Of a stretch of 7,732 nucleotides of DNA, positions 1-6,156 are shown in pieces. This DNA is from CAZUQP01 sp964484285. GTDB taxonomy: Bacteria; Pseudomonadota; Gammaproteobacteria; DSM-16500. Within the stretch, counting starts at the first letter, position 1. Each line of letters starts with the position of its first letter. The stretch lies in NCBI GenBank assembly GCA_964484285.1, contig CAZAEO010000097.1, forward strand, positions 1 through 7,732. Direction: 5' to 3'. Position numbers and translations under genes: made by a program. The notes beneath the pieces were generated by a model, which saw only the letters and a program-made list of their open reading frames with translations, had not been told where the DNA came from and searched no databases.

Positions 1-77
1 GCGATGACAAAGCCGAGTTTCCATGTTTTTCTACGAAAAACTGCGTAACATGAGTGAATAAAACAACATGAGGTTTA

Positions 78-425
78 ATGAATAACCAGCAACTACAACA
101 TCTTGCGATTGAAGCACTTAATGATTTAAAAGCAATTGACCTCATCACATTTGACGTTCGTGGACTCACCACTATCACCGATTCCATGATTATTTGCAGC
201 GGACGCTCTAAGCAGCATGTTAAATCACTCGCAGAAAATATAGTAAAAAAAGCGAAAAATTCTCATGTGAGTTACATCAAAACAGAAGGCGAACGCACCG
301 GTGAATGGGTCATTGTCGATTTAGCAGATGTAGTCATTCATGTCATGCTACCCACCACGCGCACATTCTATAACCTAGAAGATTTGTGGCAACCCATTAT
401 ACATTTGCGCGAAAATCAACGGTAA
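78..425 (+). CDS. rsfS: Ribosomal silencing factor RsfS (RsfA/Iojap family)
   Basis: RsfS binds ribosomal protein uL14 on the 50S subunit and blocks joining with 30S, lowering translation in starvation or stationary phase; it acts in the cytoplasm. The 115-residue product has normal family length and covers the whole Iojap fold. Visible signatures are TDSMIICSGRSKQHV (residues 34-48), the EG pair at 70-71, EWVIVDLADVVIHVM (76-90) and FYNLEDLW (97-104). The ATG at 78 follows a GAGG at 70-73, a rather close spacing of 4 bases, and gives the full family N-terminus. The rlmH start lies 9 bases after the stop, the usual rsfS-rlmH pairing, so the two are probably co-transcribed. The usual upstream partner nadD cannot be recognised in the 77 bases before it. 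Family assignment is very secure. Confidence 0.96.
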   Translation: MNNQQLQHLAIEALNDLKAIDLITFDVRGLTTITDSMIICSGRSKQHVKSLAENIVKKAKNSHVSYIKTEGERTGEWVIVDLADVVIHVMLPTTRTFYNLEDLWQPIIHLRENQR

Positions 426-434
426 AAAACTGCA

Positions 435-902
435 ATGATCATTCGCATTCTGACTATCGGCAACAAAATGCCCTCATGGGTCAACGCCGGTTTTTTAGAC
501 TATGCCAAACGTTTTACGTCTCCTCACACCCTGGAATTATGCGAAATTCCCTTAGAAAAACGCACAAAAAATGCAAACATAGCGCGCTTAATTGAACGCG
601 AAGGCGAAAAATTAGTCGCTGCGATTAAACCAGGTAACACTGTTATTGCCCTTGATGTAAAAGGACGTAGCTTAAGCACGAAACAACTCACGATCCAATT
701 AAACACTTGGCAAAGAGATGGGCGTCATATCGATCTGTTAATTGGCGGACCAGATGGTCTATCACCCACATGTATTCAAACAGCAGATCTTACGTGGTCA
801 TTGTCACCTTTGACTTTACCACACCCCTTGGTACGCGTTATTCTTGCAGAACAACTGTATCGTGCTGTAAGTATCTTACAGCATCATCCCTATCACCGTT
901 GA
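435..902 (+). CDS. rlmH: 23S rRNA (pseudouridine-1915-N3)-methyltransferase RlmH (SPOUT family)
   Basis: RlmH methylates N3 of pseudouridine 1915 in helix 69 of 23S rRNA, using S-adenosylmethionine, on assembled 70S ribosomes. The 155-residue protein has the same length as the E. coli enzyme. The SPOUT trefoil-knot signatures are all present: IALDVKGRSLST (71-82), the glycine loop LLIGGPDGLS (101-110), LTLPHPLVRVILAEQLYRA (127-145) and the hallmark C-terminus HPYHR. It starts 9 bases after the rsfS stop. The region before its ATG has no strong Shine-Dalgarno, which fits coupling to rsfS translation. No frameshift or missing residue is seen. Two other open frames overlapping this stretch have no family features and are shadows. 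Confidence 0.97.
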   Translation: MIIRILTIGNKMPSWVNAGFLDYAKRFTSPHTLELCEIPLEKRTKNANIARLIEREGEKLVAAIKPGNTVIALDVKGRSLSTKQLTIQLNTWQRDGRHIDLLIGGPDGLSPTCIQTADLTWSLSPLTLPHPLVRVILAEQLYRAVSILQHHPYHR

Positions 903-907
903 CTCAA

Positions 908-926
908 GTTAAGAAATGGTATTAAC
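908..926. promoter_or_regulatory. Short dyad (GTTAA / TTAAC) between rlmH and the kinase gene
   Basis: GTTAA at 908-912 and TTAAC at 922-926 form an inverted repeat separated by 9 bases, about 75-90 bases before the kinase ATG. TTAA half-sites are used by PmrA-type response regulators, which control effector genes in Legionella and Coxiella, but the spacing and symmetry here do not clearly match that consensus as recalled. This could be an operator, a weak hairpin or chance in AT-rich DNA. Confidence 0.2.
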
Positions 927-938
927 ATAAATTACCTC

Positions 939-967
939 TTGCAACCAGGGCAGGGTCCATATATGAG
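939..967 (+). promoter_or_regulatory. Weak candidate sigma70 promoter for the kinase gene
   Basis: TTGCAA (939-944) is followed after 17 bases by TATGAG (962-967). Both hexamers match the consensus only partly (4 of 6 each). Transcription would start near 974 and give a leader of about 25 bases containing the kinase ribosome binding site. It is the best-placed candidate in the 97-bp gap after rlmH, but readthrough from rlmH is equally possible. Confidence 0.2.
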
Positions 968-988
968 GTTAAATATTGTCTAGGTGTA

Positions 989-993
989 GGGAG
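989..993 (+). promoter_or_regulatory. Ribosome binding site that decides the kinase start
   Basis: GGGAG lies 6 bases before the ATG at 1000, a good Shine-Dalgarno distance. The longer reading would begin at TTG 976 and add eight residues, but the only purine-rich match before it (GAGG at 965-968) is weaker support for a rarer start codon. The ATG at 1000 is therefore preferred. Confidence 0.6.
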
Positions 994-999
994 CAGCGC

Positions 1000-2328
1000 A
1001 TGAGCCTTCCACGCAATGATCAGGATGATCTTTTCTACATTCCCCCATACGTATCATTGAATCGTCTCAATGCAGATGGAAAGTTATTATCACCTGCACA
1101 ACTCGCTTTAGTTAAAGAAACATTAGCTCGTTTACAAGAGCATCGAAAATATAAAACGAATCGTCTTGCAAAAAGGTTATTTGGTCCAGATTTTCCTTAC
1201 GGTATTGTTGAAGATCAAGGGGAAATTTATGCGATTTATCGCGAAGAACAACAAATTGAATTAGGTAAAGGTGGATACGGAGCCGTTAAACTTGCGCAAT
1301 GTCAACGTACCGGCAAATGGTTTGCATTAAAAATCCTGGATCTGAATTATACACCCTCCGAATTTTTAGAGAATGAGCATGCTAACCTAACGGCACTCAA
1401 AAAATTAATAGGATCACTTGGTAAACGCAAAAGCAGCAAGAATAGCACACAAAAAGCATTTTTTTTAATGAATTTTGAAAAAGGACTTCCTTTATTTGAT
1501 CTGCTGGAACATTGTTTGCAAAAAAAAGAACCTGAATATTCATGGCCTGCCCTCATGTGGCTAAACATTGCGATCAAAGTACTCGAGGCCGTGCAAAAAA
1601 TACATGCACAAGGGTTTGTACATGCTGATCTGAAACTTGAAAATCTTTTATATGACCCTGTAACAAATGAAGTGAATGCGGTTGATTTTGCCTTTGCCAA
1701 ACAATCTCGCGATAAGAAACAAACAGCCGACACATTTTTTATAGAAAGCAAACATGCGTGCGGCACCCCGCACTATGCAGCACCCGAATTAAGAAAGAAA
1801 CAACCCATCTATTCTTATTCAGCAAAAACTGATATTTTCGCCTTATGGTTAGTGCTGTACCAATTACTCTTTAAAAAAGGAATCGACTGGTATGCGCCGA
1901 AAGGCAAATCCTATCTTTTTTCCTTAGAGAAAACCCTGTTCAGTCAAGATAAGGATCTTGAAAATATTATCCGCAGCTTGCGGCATCCTTTACCTACCCA
2001 AAGACCCACTATCACGGCAGCACTGGATAAACTCAAAACCTATGAAAAAAACTATCAAAAATTATATCCAGCAGAACATAAAAAAGTAAATGAGCTCCTT
2101 AAACAAAACGCTGCGGCGGAAAAAAACCGTTTAACTGATGCGCATGCACGATTACAATTTCCTTTATCTTGGTCTTCAGAACATAAGCAAGAATTTTTGC
2201 CTTCTATGCCCCGCAATCAAAGCAGGTTTTTTACACATTTAAGCCCTGCTGCATCCACAACAGAAATCGAAAAATCTACGTCATTCGCGCAACTTGTTCA
2301 GCAGCTTAGCAAAATTCATTTACCGTAA
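1000..2328 (+). CDS. Eukaryotic-like Ser/Thr protein kinase, possible secreted effector
   Basis: This is a 442-residue protein with a complete protein-kinase fold. A unique N-terminal region (about 1-85) precedes the glycine loop GKGGYG (89-94). ALK supplies the ATP-anchoring lysine K111, E126 (or E124) is the likely helix-C glutamate, and HADLKLEN (208-215) is the catalytic loop with D210, K212 and N215. DFA (229-231) replaces DFG with metal-binding D229 kept; GTPHYAAPE (255-263) is the P+1/APE segment, D278 lies in helix F, and QRPT is at 334-337. All residues needed for phosphotransfer are kept, so activity is likely. HAD instead of HRD suggests no need for activation-loop phosphorylation. 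A lysine-rich insert (141-152) follows helix C. The tail (about 345-442) contains a charged helical stretch. No signal peptide, membrane segment or PASTA repeat is visible, unlike PknB-type housekeeping kinases. Its neighbours give no substrate. A Dot/Icm-type effector is a plausible inference, not shown. Confidence 0.88.
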   Translation: MSLPRNDQDDLFYIPPYVSLNRLNADGKLLSPAQLALVKETLARLQEHRKYKTNRLAKRLFGPDFPYGIVEDQGEIYAIYREEQQIELGKGGYGAVKLAQCQRTGKWFALKILDLNYTPSEFLENEHANLTALKKLIGSLGKRKSSKNSTQKAFFLMNFEKGLPLFDLLEHCLQKKEPEYSWPALMWLNIAIKVLEAVQKIHAQGFVHADLKLENLLYDPVTNEVNAVDFAFAKQSRDKKQTADTFFIESKHACGTPHYAAPELRKKQPIYSYSAKTDIFALWLVLYQLLFKKGIDWYAPKGKSYLFSLEKTLFSQDKDLENIIRSLRHPLPTQRPTITAALDKLKTYEKNYQKLYPAEHKKVNELLKQNAAAEKNRLTDAHARLQFPLSWSSEHKQEFLPSMPRNQSRFFTHLSPAASTTEIEKSTSFAQLVQQLSKIHLP

Positions 2329-2349
2329 TTATTTTCAACCTAAATTTGA

Positions 2350-2378
2350 TTGCATATTTAAAATAAATGAGATATAAA
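2350..2378 (+). promoter_or_regulatory. Candidate sigma70 promoter for the pilA-pilB-pilC-pilD-coaE operon
   Basis: TTGCAT (2350-2355) and TATAAA (2373-2378) are separated by exactly 17 bases. The -10 hexamer matches 5 of 6 consensus positions and the -35 matches 3 of 6. Transcription would begin near 2385 and give a leader of about 75 bases before pilA. The sigma54 element that drives pilin genes in Pseudomonas (GG and GC 10 bases apart, TGGCAC-N5-TTGC type) is not found between 2329 and 2460. Confidence 0.4.
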
Positions 2379-2419
2379 TTCGACTTTCCGCTACATCGCT
2401 TCATCTCAGATATTTATTT
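2361..2419 (+). terminator. Weak AT-rich stem-loop with T-tract between the kinase gene and pilA
   Basis: AAATAAATGAGAT (2361-2373) can pair with ATCTCA (2403-2408) and TTTATTT (2413-2419), leaving a 4-base bulge and a 29-base loop, and T-rich sequence continues to 2432. It could be a poor intrinsic terminator for the kinase gene or a leader structure of pilA. The stem is almost entirely A/T and overlaps the candidate pilA promoter, so it may be chance. Confidence 0.2.
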
Positions 2420-2446
2420 TTTATCTTTTTTTAATTTTCAAAATTC

Positions 2447-2452
2447 AAGGAG
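2447..2452 (+). promoter_or_regulatory. Strong ribosome binding site of pilA
   Basis: AAGGAG lies 8 bases before the ATG at 2461 and is the best-placed Shine-Dalgarno in the window. This fits the high expression expected of a major structural pilin and fixes the start, which is also required by the prepilin leader. Confidence 0.85.
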
Positions 2453-2460
2453 AAACTTTT

Positions 2461-2862
2461 ATGAAAACACATTCTCAAATCGGATTTTCATTAATTGAAT
2501 TAATGATTGTTGTAACCATTGTTGGCATTCTTGCCGTAGTCGCAATTCCCTCTTACAAAAATTACGTACAACGAGCACGCTTTGCGGAAGTGATTGCTGC
2601 CACAGCTCCTTTCAAAACAGCCGTTACTCTTGCTTTGCAACAAGGCACGCCTTCATCAGAAATACGTAATGGAGCACATGGGATACCAGCTGAACCTGCT
2701 GCAACCAAAAACTTAGCTAGCCTTAAAGTAAAAAATAGTGTCATTACAGCAACAGCGACCCCACTTGTAGGCAGCAAAACCTATGTACTAAAACCCAATA
2801 CTGACGGCAGCGTTTGGACGGTAGGAGGAACCTGTATTACTGCAGAACTGTGCGAGCCATAA
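2461..2862 (+). CDS. pilA: Type IV pilin, major subunit (PilA/PilE type)
   Basis: This is the structural subunit of the type IV pilus fibre, made as a prepilin in the inner membrane. The 133-residue product has a class IVa leader: a short basic segment ending in G8, cleavage before F9, and E13 at mature position +5 (MKTHSQIG / FSLIELMIVVTIVGILAVVA). The hydrophobic helix runs from about 9 to 30, followed by YKNYVQRARFAEV, typical of the amphipathic half of the pilin spine. A small globular domain follows. C125 and C131 near the end would form the C-terminal disulphide loop, with only five residues between them. The mature protein is about 125 residues, at the short end of the family. PilD, encoded downstream, is the expected processing enzyme. 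pilB begins 2 bases after the stop. A minor pilin or competence pseudopilin is possible, but the location before pilB and the strong ribosome binding site favour the main pilin. Confidence 0.93.
   Translation: MKTHSQIGFSLIELMIVVTIVGILAVVAIPSYKNYVQRARFAEVIAATAPFKTAVTLALQQGTPSSEIRNGAHGIPAEPAATKNLASLKVKNSVITATATPLVGSKTYVLKPNTDGSVWTVGGTCITAELCEP
2823..2828 (+). promoter_or_regulatory. Internal AGGAGG (perfect anti-Shine-Dalgarno match) near the end of pilA
   Basis: AGGAGG lies inside the pilA reading frame, 36 bases before the pilB ATG at 2865. In the pilB frame no ATG, GTG or TTG stands at normal distance: CTG 2832 is too close and GTG 2850 is 21 bases away. It may pause ribosomes or load them for coupled pilB translation, or it may simply encode Val-Gly-Gly in the pilin. 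Confidence 0.35.
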
Positions 2863-2864
2863 AA

Positions 2865-4070
2865 ATGTCTAATAAAGCATTTTCTTTAAATATGCTAACC
2901 CATTATTTAGGGCAAGATCACTTAGTCGTTCCGGAAATCATCCCATTCGTCGATAATCTTATTCTGCACGCATCTCAACACGCTGCTTCCGACATACACA
3001 TTGAACCTTACAAAGACGTGTGCCGTATTCGCTATCGTCAGGATGGCTTGCTGTATCAAGCCAATGAAATTCCAGCGGATCTCGCAACACGCATAGCAAC
3101 ACGATTAAAAGTGATGGCAAAACTTGATATTGCAGAACGACGCCTACCTCAAGATGGTCGGTTTCAATTAAATGAAATAGATATTCGCATCAATACTTGC
3201 CCTACTTTATTTGGTGAAAAAATAGTATTACGTTTATTAAACACCCATCACATTTCACTTGAAATTGACAACTTAGCATTCACGAAGCGACAGAAAGAAA
3301 TATTTTTAAAAACCATTTCACAGTCACAAGGCTTGATACTTGTTACAGGACCCACGGGCAGCGGGAAAACCACTACGCTTTATTCGGCATTACATTACTT
3401 AAATAAAACAGAAAAAAATATTTCCACAGTTGAAGATCCGATTGAAATTCAATTAACAGGAATTAATCAAGTCAATGTCAATACAAAAATCAATTTACAT
3501 TTTTCCACTGTATTGCGAACTTTGTTACGTCAAGATCCTGACATTATTATGATTGGTGAAATTCGTGACCCAGAAACAGCAGATATCGCAATCCAAGCTG
3601 CCCAAACAGGTCATTTGGTTTTATCCACTTTACATACCAATAGCGCTATAGAAACATTAACTCGCTTACACGCAATGAAAATTCTCGCCTATAATTTAGC
3701 AGGGTCTTTATCACTCATCATTGCGCAACGATTAATTCGAACATTATGCGTTCACTGCAAACAAACAGAATCCGTTTCTGCACAATCTGCTCTACAGTTA
3801 GAAATAGACCCACGTTTTTTATCCAAAGAAATTTATCGCGCACAAGGCTGTTCACACTGTTTACATGGCTATACTGGACGCATTGCCATTTATGAATTTT
3901 TACCTATCACTGAATCGATAGCAACTCTCATTGCATTAGGTTCTGATACAATGACATTAATGCAACAAGCCAAGCAAGAAAATTTTATTTCCTTAAAAGA
4001 ATCTGGCATCGAAAAAGTATTACAAGGGATAACAAGCTTTGCAGAAATCAATCGGGTACTCTTGTTATGA
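2865..4070 (+). CDS. pilB: Type IV pilus assembly ATPase PilB, short form lacking the N-terminal domain
   Basis: PilB is the cytoplasmic hexameric ATPase that drives pilin polymerisation through PilC. Read from ATG 2865 the protein has 401 residues, against roughly 560-570 for typical PilB. What remains is the N2 domain (ASDIHIEPY at 41-49; RRLPQDGRF at 92-100) and the full ATPase core. Walker A is GPTGSGKTT (162-170), the Asp box STVEDPIE (187-194), Walker B with catalytic glutamate DIIMIGEIRDPETAD (226-240, E232), and the His box TGHLVLSTLHTN (248-259). The zinc site is intact: C295, C298, C329 and C332, which argues for PilB/GspE rather than PilT. The N-terminal MshEN/N1 region is absent. 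The start could be 17 residues earlier at TTG 2814 inside pilA, but that segment has no family similarity that I can see. The ATG has no good Shine-Dalgarno and sits 2 bases after the pilA stop, so coupled reinitiation is likely. Its end overlaps pilC by ATGA. Confidence 0.93.
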   Translation: MSNKAFSLNMLTHYLGQDHLVVPEIIPFVDNLILHASQHAASDIHIEPYKDVCRIRYRQDGLLYQANEIPADLATRIATRLKVMAKLDIAERRLPQDGRFQLNEIDIRINTCPTLFGEKIVLRLLNTHHISLEIDNLAFTKRQKEIFLKTISQSQGLILVTGPTGSGKTTTLYSALHYLNKTEKNISTVEDPIEIQLTGINQVNVNTKINLHFSTVLRTLLRQDPDIIMIGEIRDPETADIAIQAAQTGHLVLSTLHTNSAIETLTRLHAMKILAYNLAGSLSLIIAQRLIRTLCVHCKQTESVSAQSALQLEIDPRFLSKEIYRAQGCSHCLHGYTGRIAIYEFLPITESIATLIALGSDTMTLMQQAKQENFISLKESGIEKVLQGITSFAEINRVLLL

Positions 4071-5281
4071 AAACAACAAAATTATCCAATCAATCTTACA
4101 GTTGGTATGGTACAACTCTTAACGGTCAACATACCTCTGGAGAAATTGCAGCCTATAGCATCAATTTAGCAAAAATGTATTTAGCAAAAAAAGGGATCCG
4201 CGTTATCCACATTCATAAAAAATCAGCGCAATTACTGCGGAAACAACATACTATTCGACCCTTTGATATTATTTTATTTTTCCGTCAATTTTCCACATTA
4301 ATTGCTGCAGGTATTCCTATCGTACAAGCTATTGCTATTTTAAATCAAAATAAAGAACAAACTAAATTGTTCCCTGTTCTTTCCGTAGTAAAAAATGATA
4401 TTACTGCAGGCAATGGGTTTGCTTATAGCTTACGTAAATTTCCTCAGTATTTTGATGAAATAACATGCGGCTTAATTTATGCAGGCGAAAAAACAGGCAC
4501 ATTAGAGATAATCCTCGACCAAATTGCTAAATATAAAGAAAAAATATTTTTACTGAAAAATCAAATTCAACAAGCGCTATTTTATCCTGTGATGATTTTT
4601 ATCGTGGCAATAACCGTCACTCTGATTATGTTAATCTTTATTGTACCGCGCTTTGCTGAACTTTTTAGCAGCATGCATAGCGAACTACCTGCATTGACTG
4701 TCACTATCATTTATTTAGCACATTTTCTACAACATTACTTATTATCGATTATCTTAGTTTTGCTAGGTTGCAGCGGATTTCTTTATTACATGCGCCATAC
4801 TCCGCAAGTGATAGCAATAAAAGATCGGTTATTACTCAATACACCTGGATTAAGTATGGCATTGCACAAATTCATTCTAGCGCGCTTTGCGCGTAGTTTA
4901 GCGATCCTCTGCGCTGCTGGCATTCCTATTACCGAAGCCCTCAAAATTCTTGCTCCAACAACTGGCAATACCAGTTACACTCAAGTCGTGCAAAAACTTT
5001 TTTTTGATATTTCGGGTGGCCAACAACTACATATTGCTATGCAAACCTACAAATTATTTCCCCGTATGATGCTGCAAATGATTCAAGTAGGAGAAGAATC
5101 AGGAACACTCGAAAAAATGTTAATAAAAATTGCTGAATTCTATGAATCAGACCTCAATCATTTCATTGCCCATCTAAATCGCTTGCTAGAGCCCTTGATT
5201 ATGCTGGTTCTTGGTGTTTTAATCGGGGGATTAGTTATTGCGATGTACTTACCTATTTTCAAATTAGGGGCCATAGTTTAA
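4067..5281 (+). CDS. pilC: Type IV pilus inner-membrane platform protein PilC (GspF family)
   Basis: PilC forms the inner-membrane platform that couples the PilB ATPase to pilin insertion. At 404 residues it has the usual length. It has two tandem GspF domains. The first (about 68-193) shows FFRQFSTLIAAGIPIVQAI and GEKTGTLE; the second (about 271-393) repeats this as ARFARSLAILCAAGIPITEAL and GEESGTLEKML. Hydrophobic membrane segments lie at about 171-193, 222-241 and 375-396, with the last followed by the typical ending YLPIFKLG. The N-terminal 60 residues match the short beta/alpha region normal for PilC. The start ATG overlaps the pilB stop (ATGA) and the stop overlaps the pilD ATG by one base (TAATG), so translation is coupled on both sides. 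GspF of a type II secretion system is the alternative, but the pilA-pilB-pilD context makes PilC far more likely. Confidence 0.96.
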   Translation: MKTTKLSNQSYSWYGTTLNGQHTSGEIAAYSINLAKMYLAKKGIRVIHIHKKSAQLLRKQHTIRPFDIILFFRQFSTLIAAGIPIVQAIAILNQNKEQTKLFPVLSVVKNDITAGNGFAYSLRKFPQYFDEITCGLIYAGEKTGTLEIILDQIAKYKEKIFLLKNQIQQALFYPVMIFIVAITVTLIMLIFIVPRFAELFSSMHSELPALTVTIIYLAHFLQHYLLSIILVLLGCSGFLYYMRHTPQVIAIKDRLLLNTPGLSMALHKFILARFARSLAILCAAGIPITEALKILAPTTGNTSYTQVVQKLFFDISGGQQLHIAMQTYKLFPRMMLQMIQVGEESGTLEKMLIKIAEFYESDLNHFIAHLNRLLEPLIMLVLGVLIGGLVIAMYLPIFKLGAIV

Positions 5282-6156
5282 TGGACATTATTAACTTTAT
5301 CATGGAGCATCCTGATTTTTTTCTCTTCTTGATTGCAGCGCTTTCATTAATTGTCGGTAGCTTTTTAAACGTGGTTATTTATCGGCTACCGCAAATGATG
5401 AAAAATGAATGGAGCCAGGAATGCCGCGAATACTTAGGATTAAAAGCACTTCCCTCAGATATCGAGCAATTAAATTTATATTTGCCTCTTTCACATTGTA
5501 CTCATTGCAAAAAACCTCTTAAGCCGTGGCATAATATCCCCGTCATCAGTTATCTCGTCTTACGTGGAAAATGTGCATTCTGTAGCGCCAAAATTTCCAT
5601 GCGTTATCCACTTGTTGAATTAATTTGTTGTATTTCATCAACTTACGTTGCATGGCGGTTTGGTATCAGCTGGCAAACATTAGGCGGATTACTGTTCACT
5701 TGGATTGCAATTAGCTTAACCTTTATTGATCTTGATCATCACCTCTTGCCTGACCAACTTACCTTATCGCTCGTTTGGCTGGGGCTATTTTTAAGTATCT
5801 TTTCTATTTTCACGAATAGCCATGATGCTATCATTGGCGCAATTGCAGGTTATCTGACATTTGCGACGGTTCAATGGTTATTTAAACTCACCACCGGAAA
5901 AATCGGGATGGGCCAAGGAGATTATAAGTTTCTTGCAGGATTAGGTGCATTGCTGGGATGGCAACAATTACCCGTTATTATATTGTTGGCATCTCTTATT
6001 GGTCTCATTTTTGGATTAATGCAAATCGCAATCAAACACCAATTCAAAAGTGTGCCCATTCCTTTTGGTCCTTATCTTGCAATAGCAGGTTGGCTGAGCT
6101 TAATCTGGGGGCCTGATATCCTAACCATGTATGTACACAGAGTTCTGGCTACGTAA
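5281..6156 (+). CDS. pilD: Prepilin leader peptidase / N-methyltransferase PilD
   Basis: PilD is an inner-membrane aspartyl protease that cuts prepilin leaders after glycine and N-methylates the new phenylalanine; it also processes type II secretion pseudopilins where these exist. The 291-residue protein is close to P. aeruginosa PilD in length. Visible motifs are GSFLNVVIYRLP (26-37), the zinc tetracysteine C73, C76, C98 and C101 in the cytoplasmic loop, FIDLDHHLLPD (149-158) with catalytic D150, and GMGQGDYK (209-216) with catalytic D214. The D150-D214 spacing of 64 equals that recalled for the P. aeruginosa enzyme (D149/D213). About seven hydrophobic segments follow the N-terminal one. Both peptidase and methylase regions are intact, so it is probably bifunctional. 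AGGGG at 5266-5270 serves as ribosome binding site, 10 bases before the ATG. coaE starts directly after the stop. Confidence 0.97.
   Translation: MDIINFIMEHPDFFLFLIAALSLIVGSFLNVVIYRLPQMMKNEWSQECREYLGLKALPSDIEQLNLYLPLSHCTHCKKPLKPWHNIPVISYLVLRGKCAFCSAKISMRYPLVELICCISSTYVAWRFGISWQTLGGLLFTWIAISLTFIDLDHHLLPDQLTLSLVWLGLFLSIFSIFTNSHDAIIGAIAGYLTFATVQWLFKLTTGKIGMGQGDYKFLAGLGALLGWQQLPVIILLASLIGLIFGLMQIAIKHQFKSVPIPFGPYLAIAGWLSLIWGPDILTMYVHRVLAT

Noticed and set aside
386..595. Open frame across the rsfS-rlmH junction
   Set aside because: It overlaps two certain genes in another frame and its product has no domain or family pattern.
976..999. TTG start extending the kinase by eight residues
   Set aside because: ATG 1000 has GGGAG at ideal spacing; the extra residues show no conserved feature.
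1347..1766. 139-codon antisense open frame inside the kinase gene
   Set aside because: It lies opposite conserved kinase motifs, is rich in Ser, Phe and Cys as expected from an antisense shadow, and has no ribosome binding site or family match.
2329..2460. Sigma54 promoter before pilA, as in Pseudomonas
   Set aside because: No GG and GC pair with the required 10-base spacing and flanking bases is present in the gap.
2562..2777. Antisense open frame within pilA
   Set aside because: It lies opposite a certain gene and has no recognisable features.
2865..4070. PilT or GspE instead of PilB
   Set aside because: The zinc tetracysteine (C295, C298, C329, C332) excludes PilT, and the pilA-pilC-pilD context argues against a type II secretion GspE.
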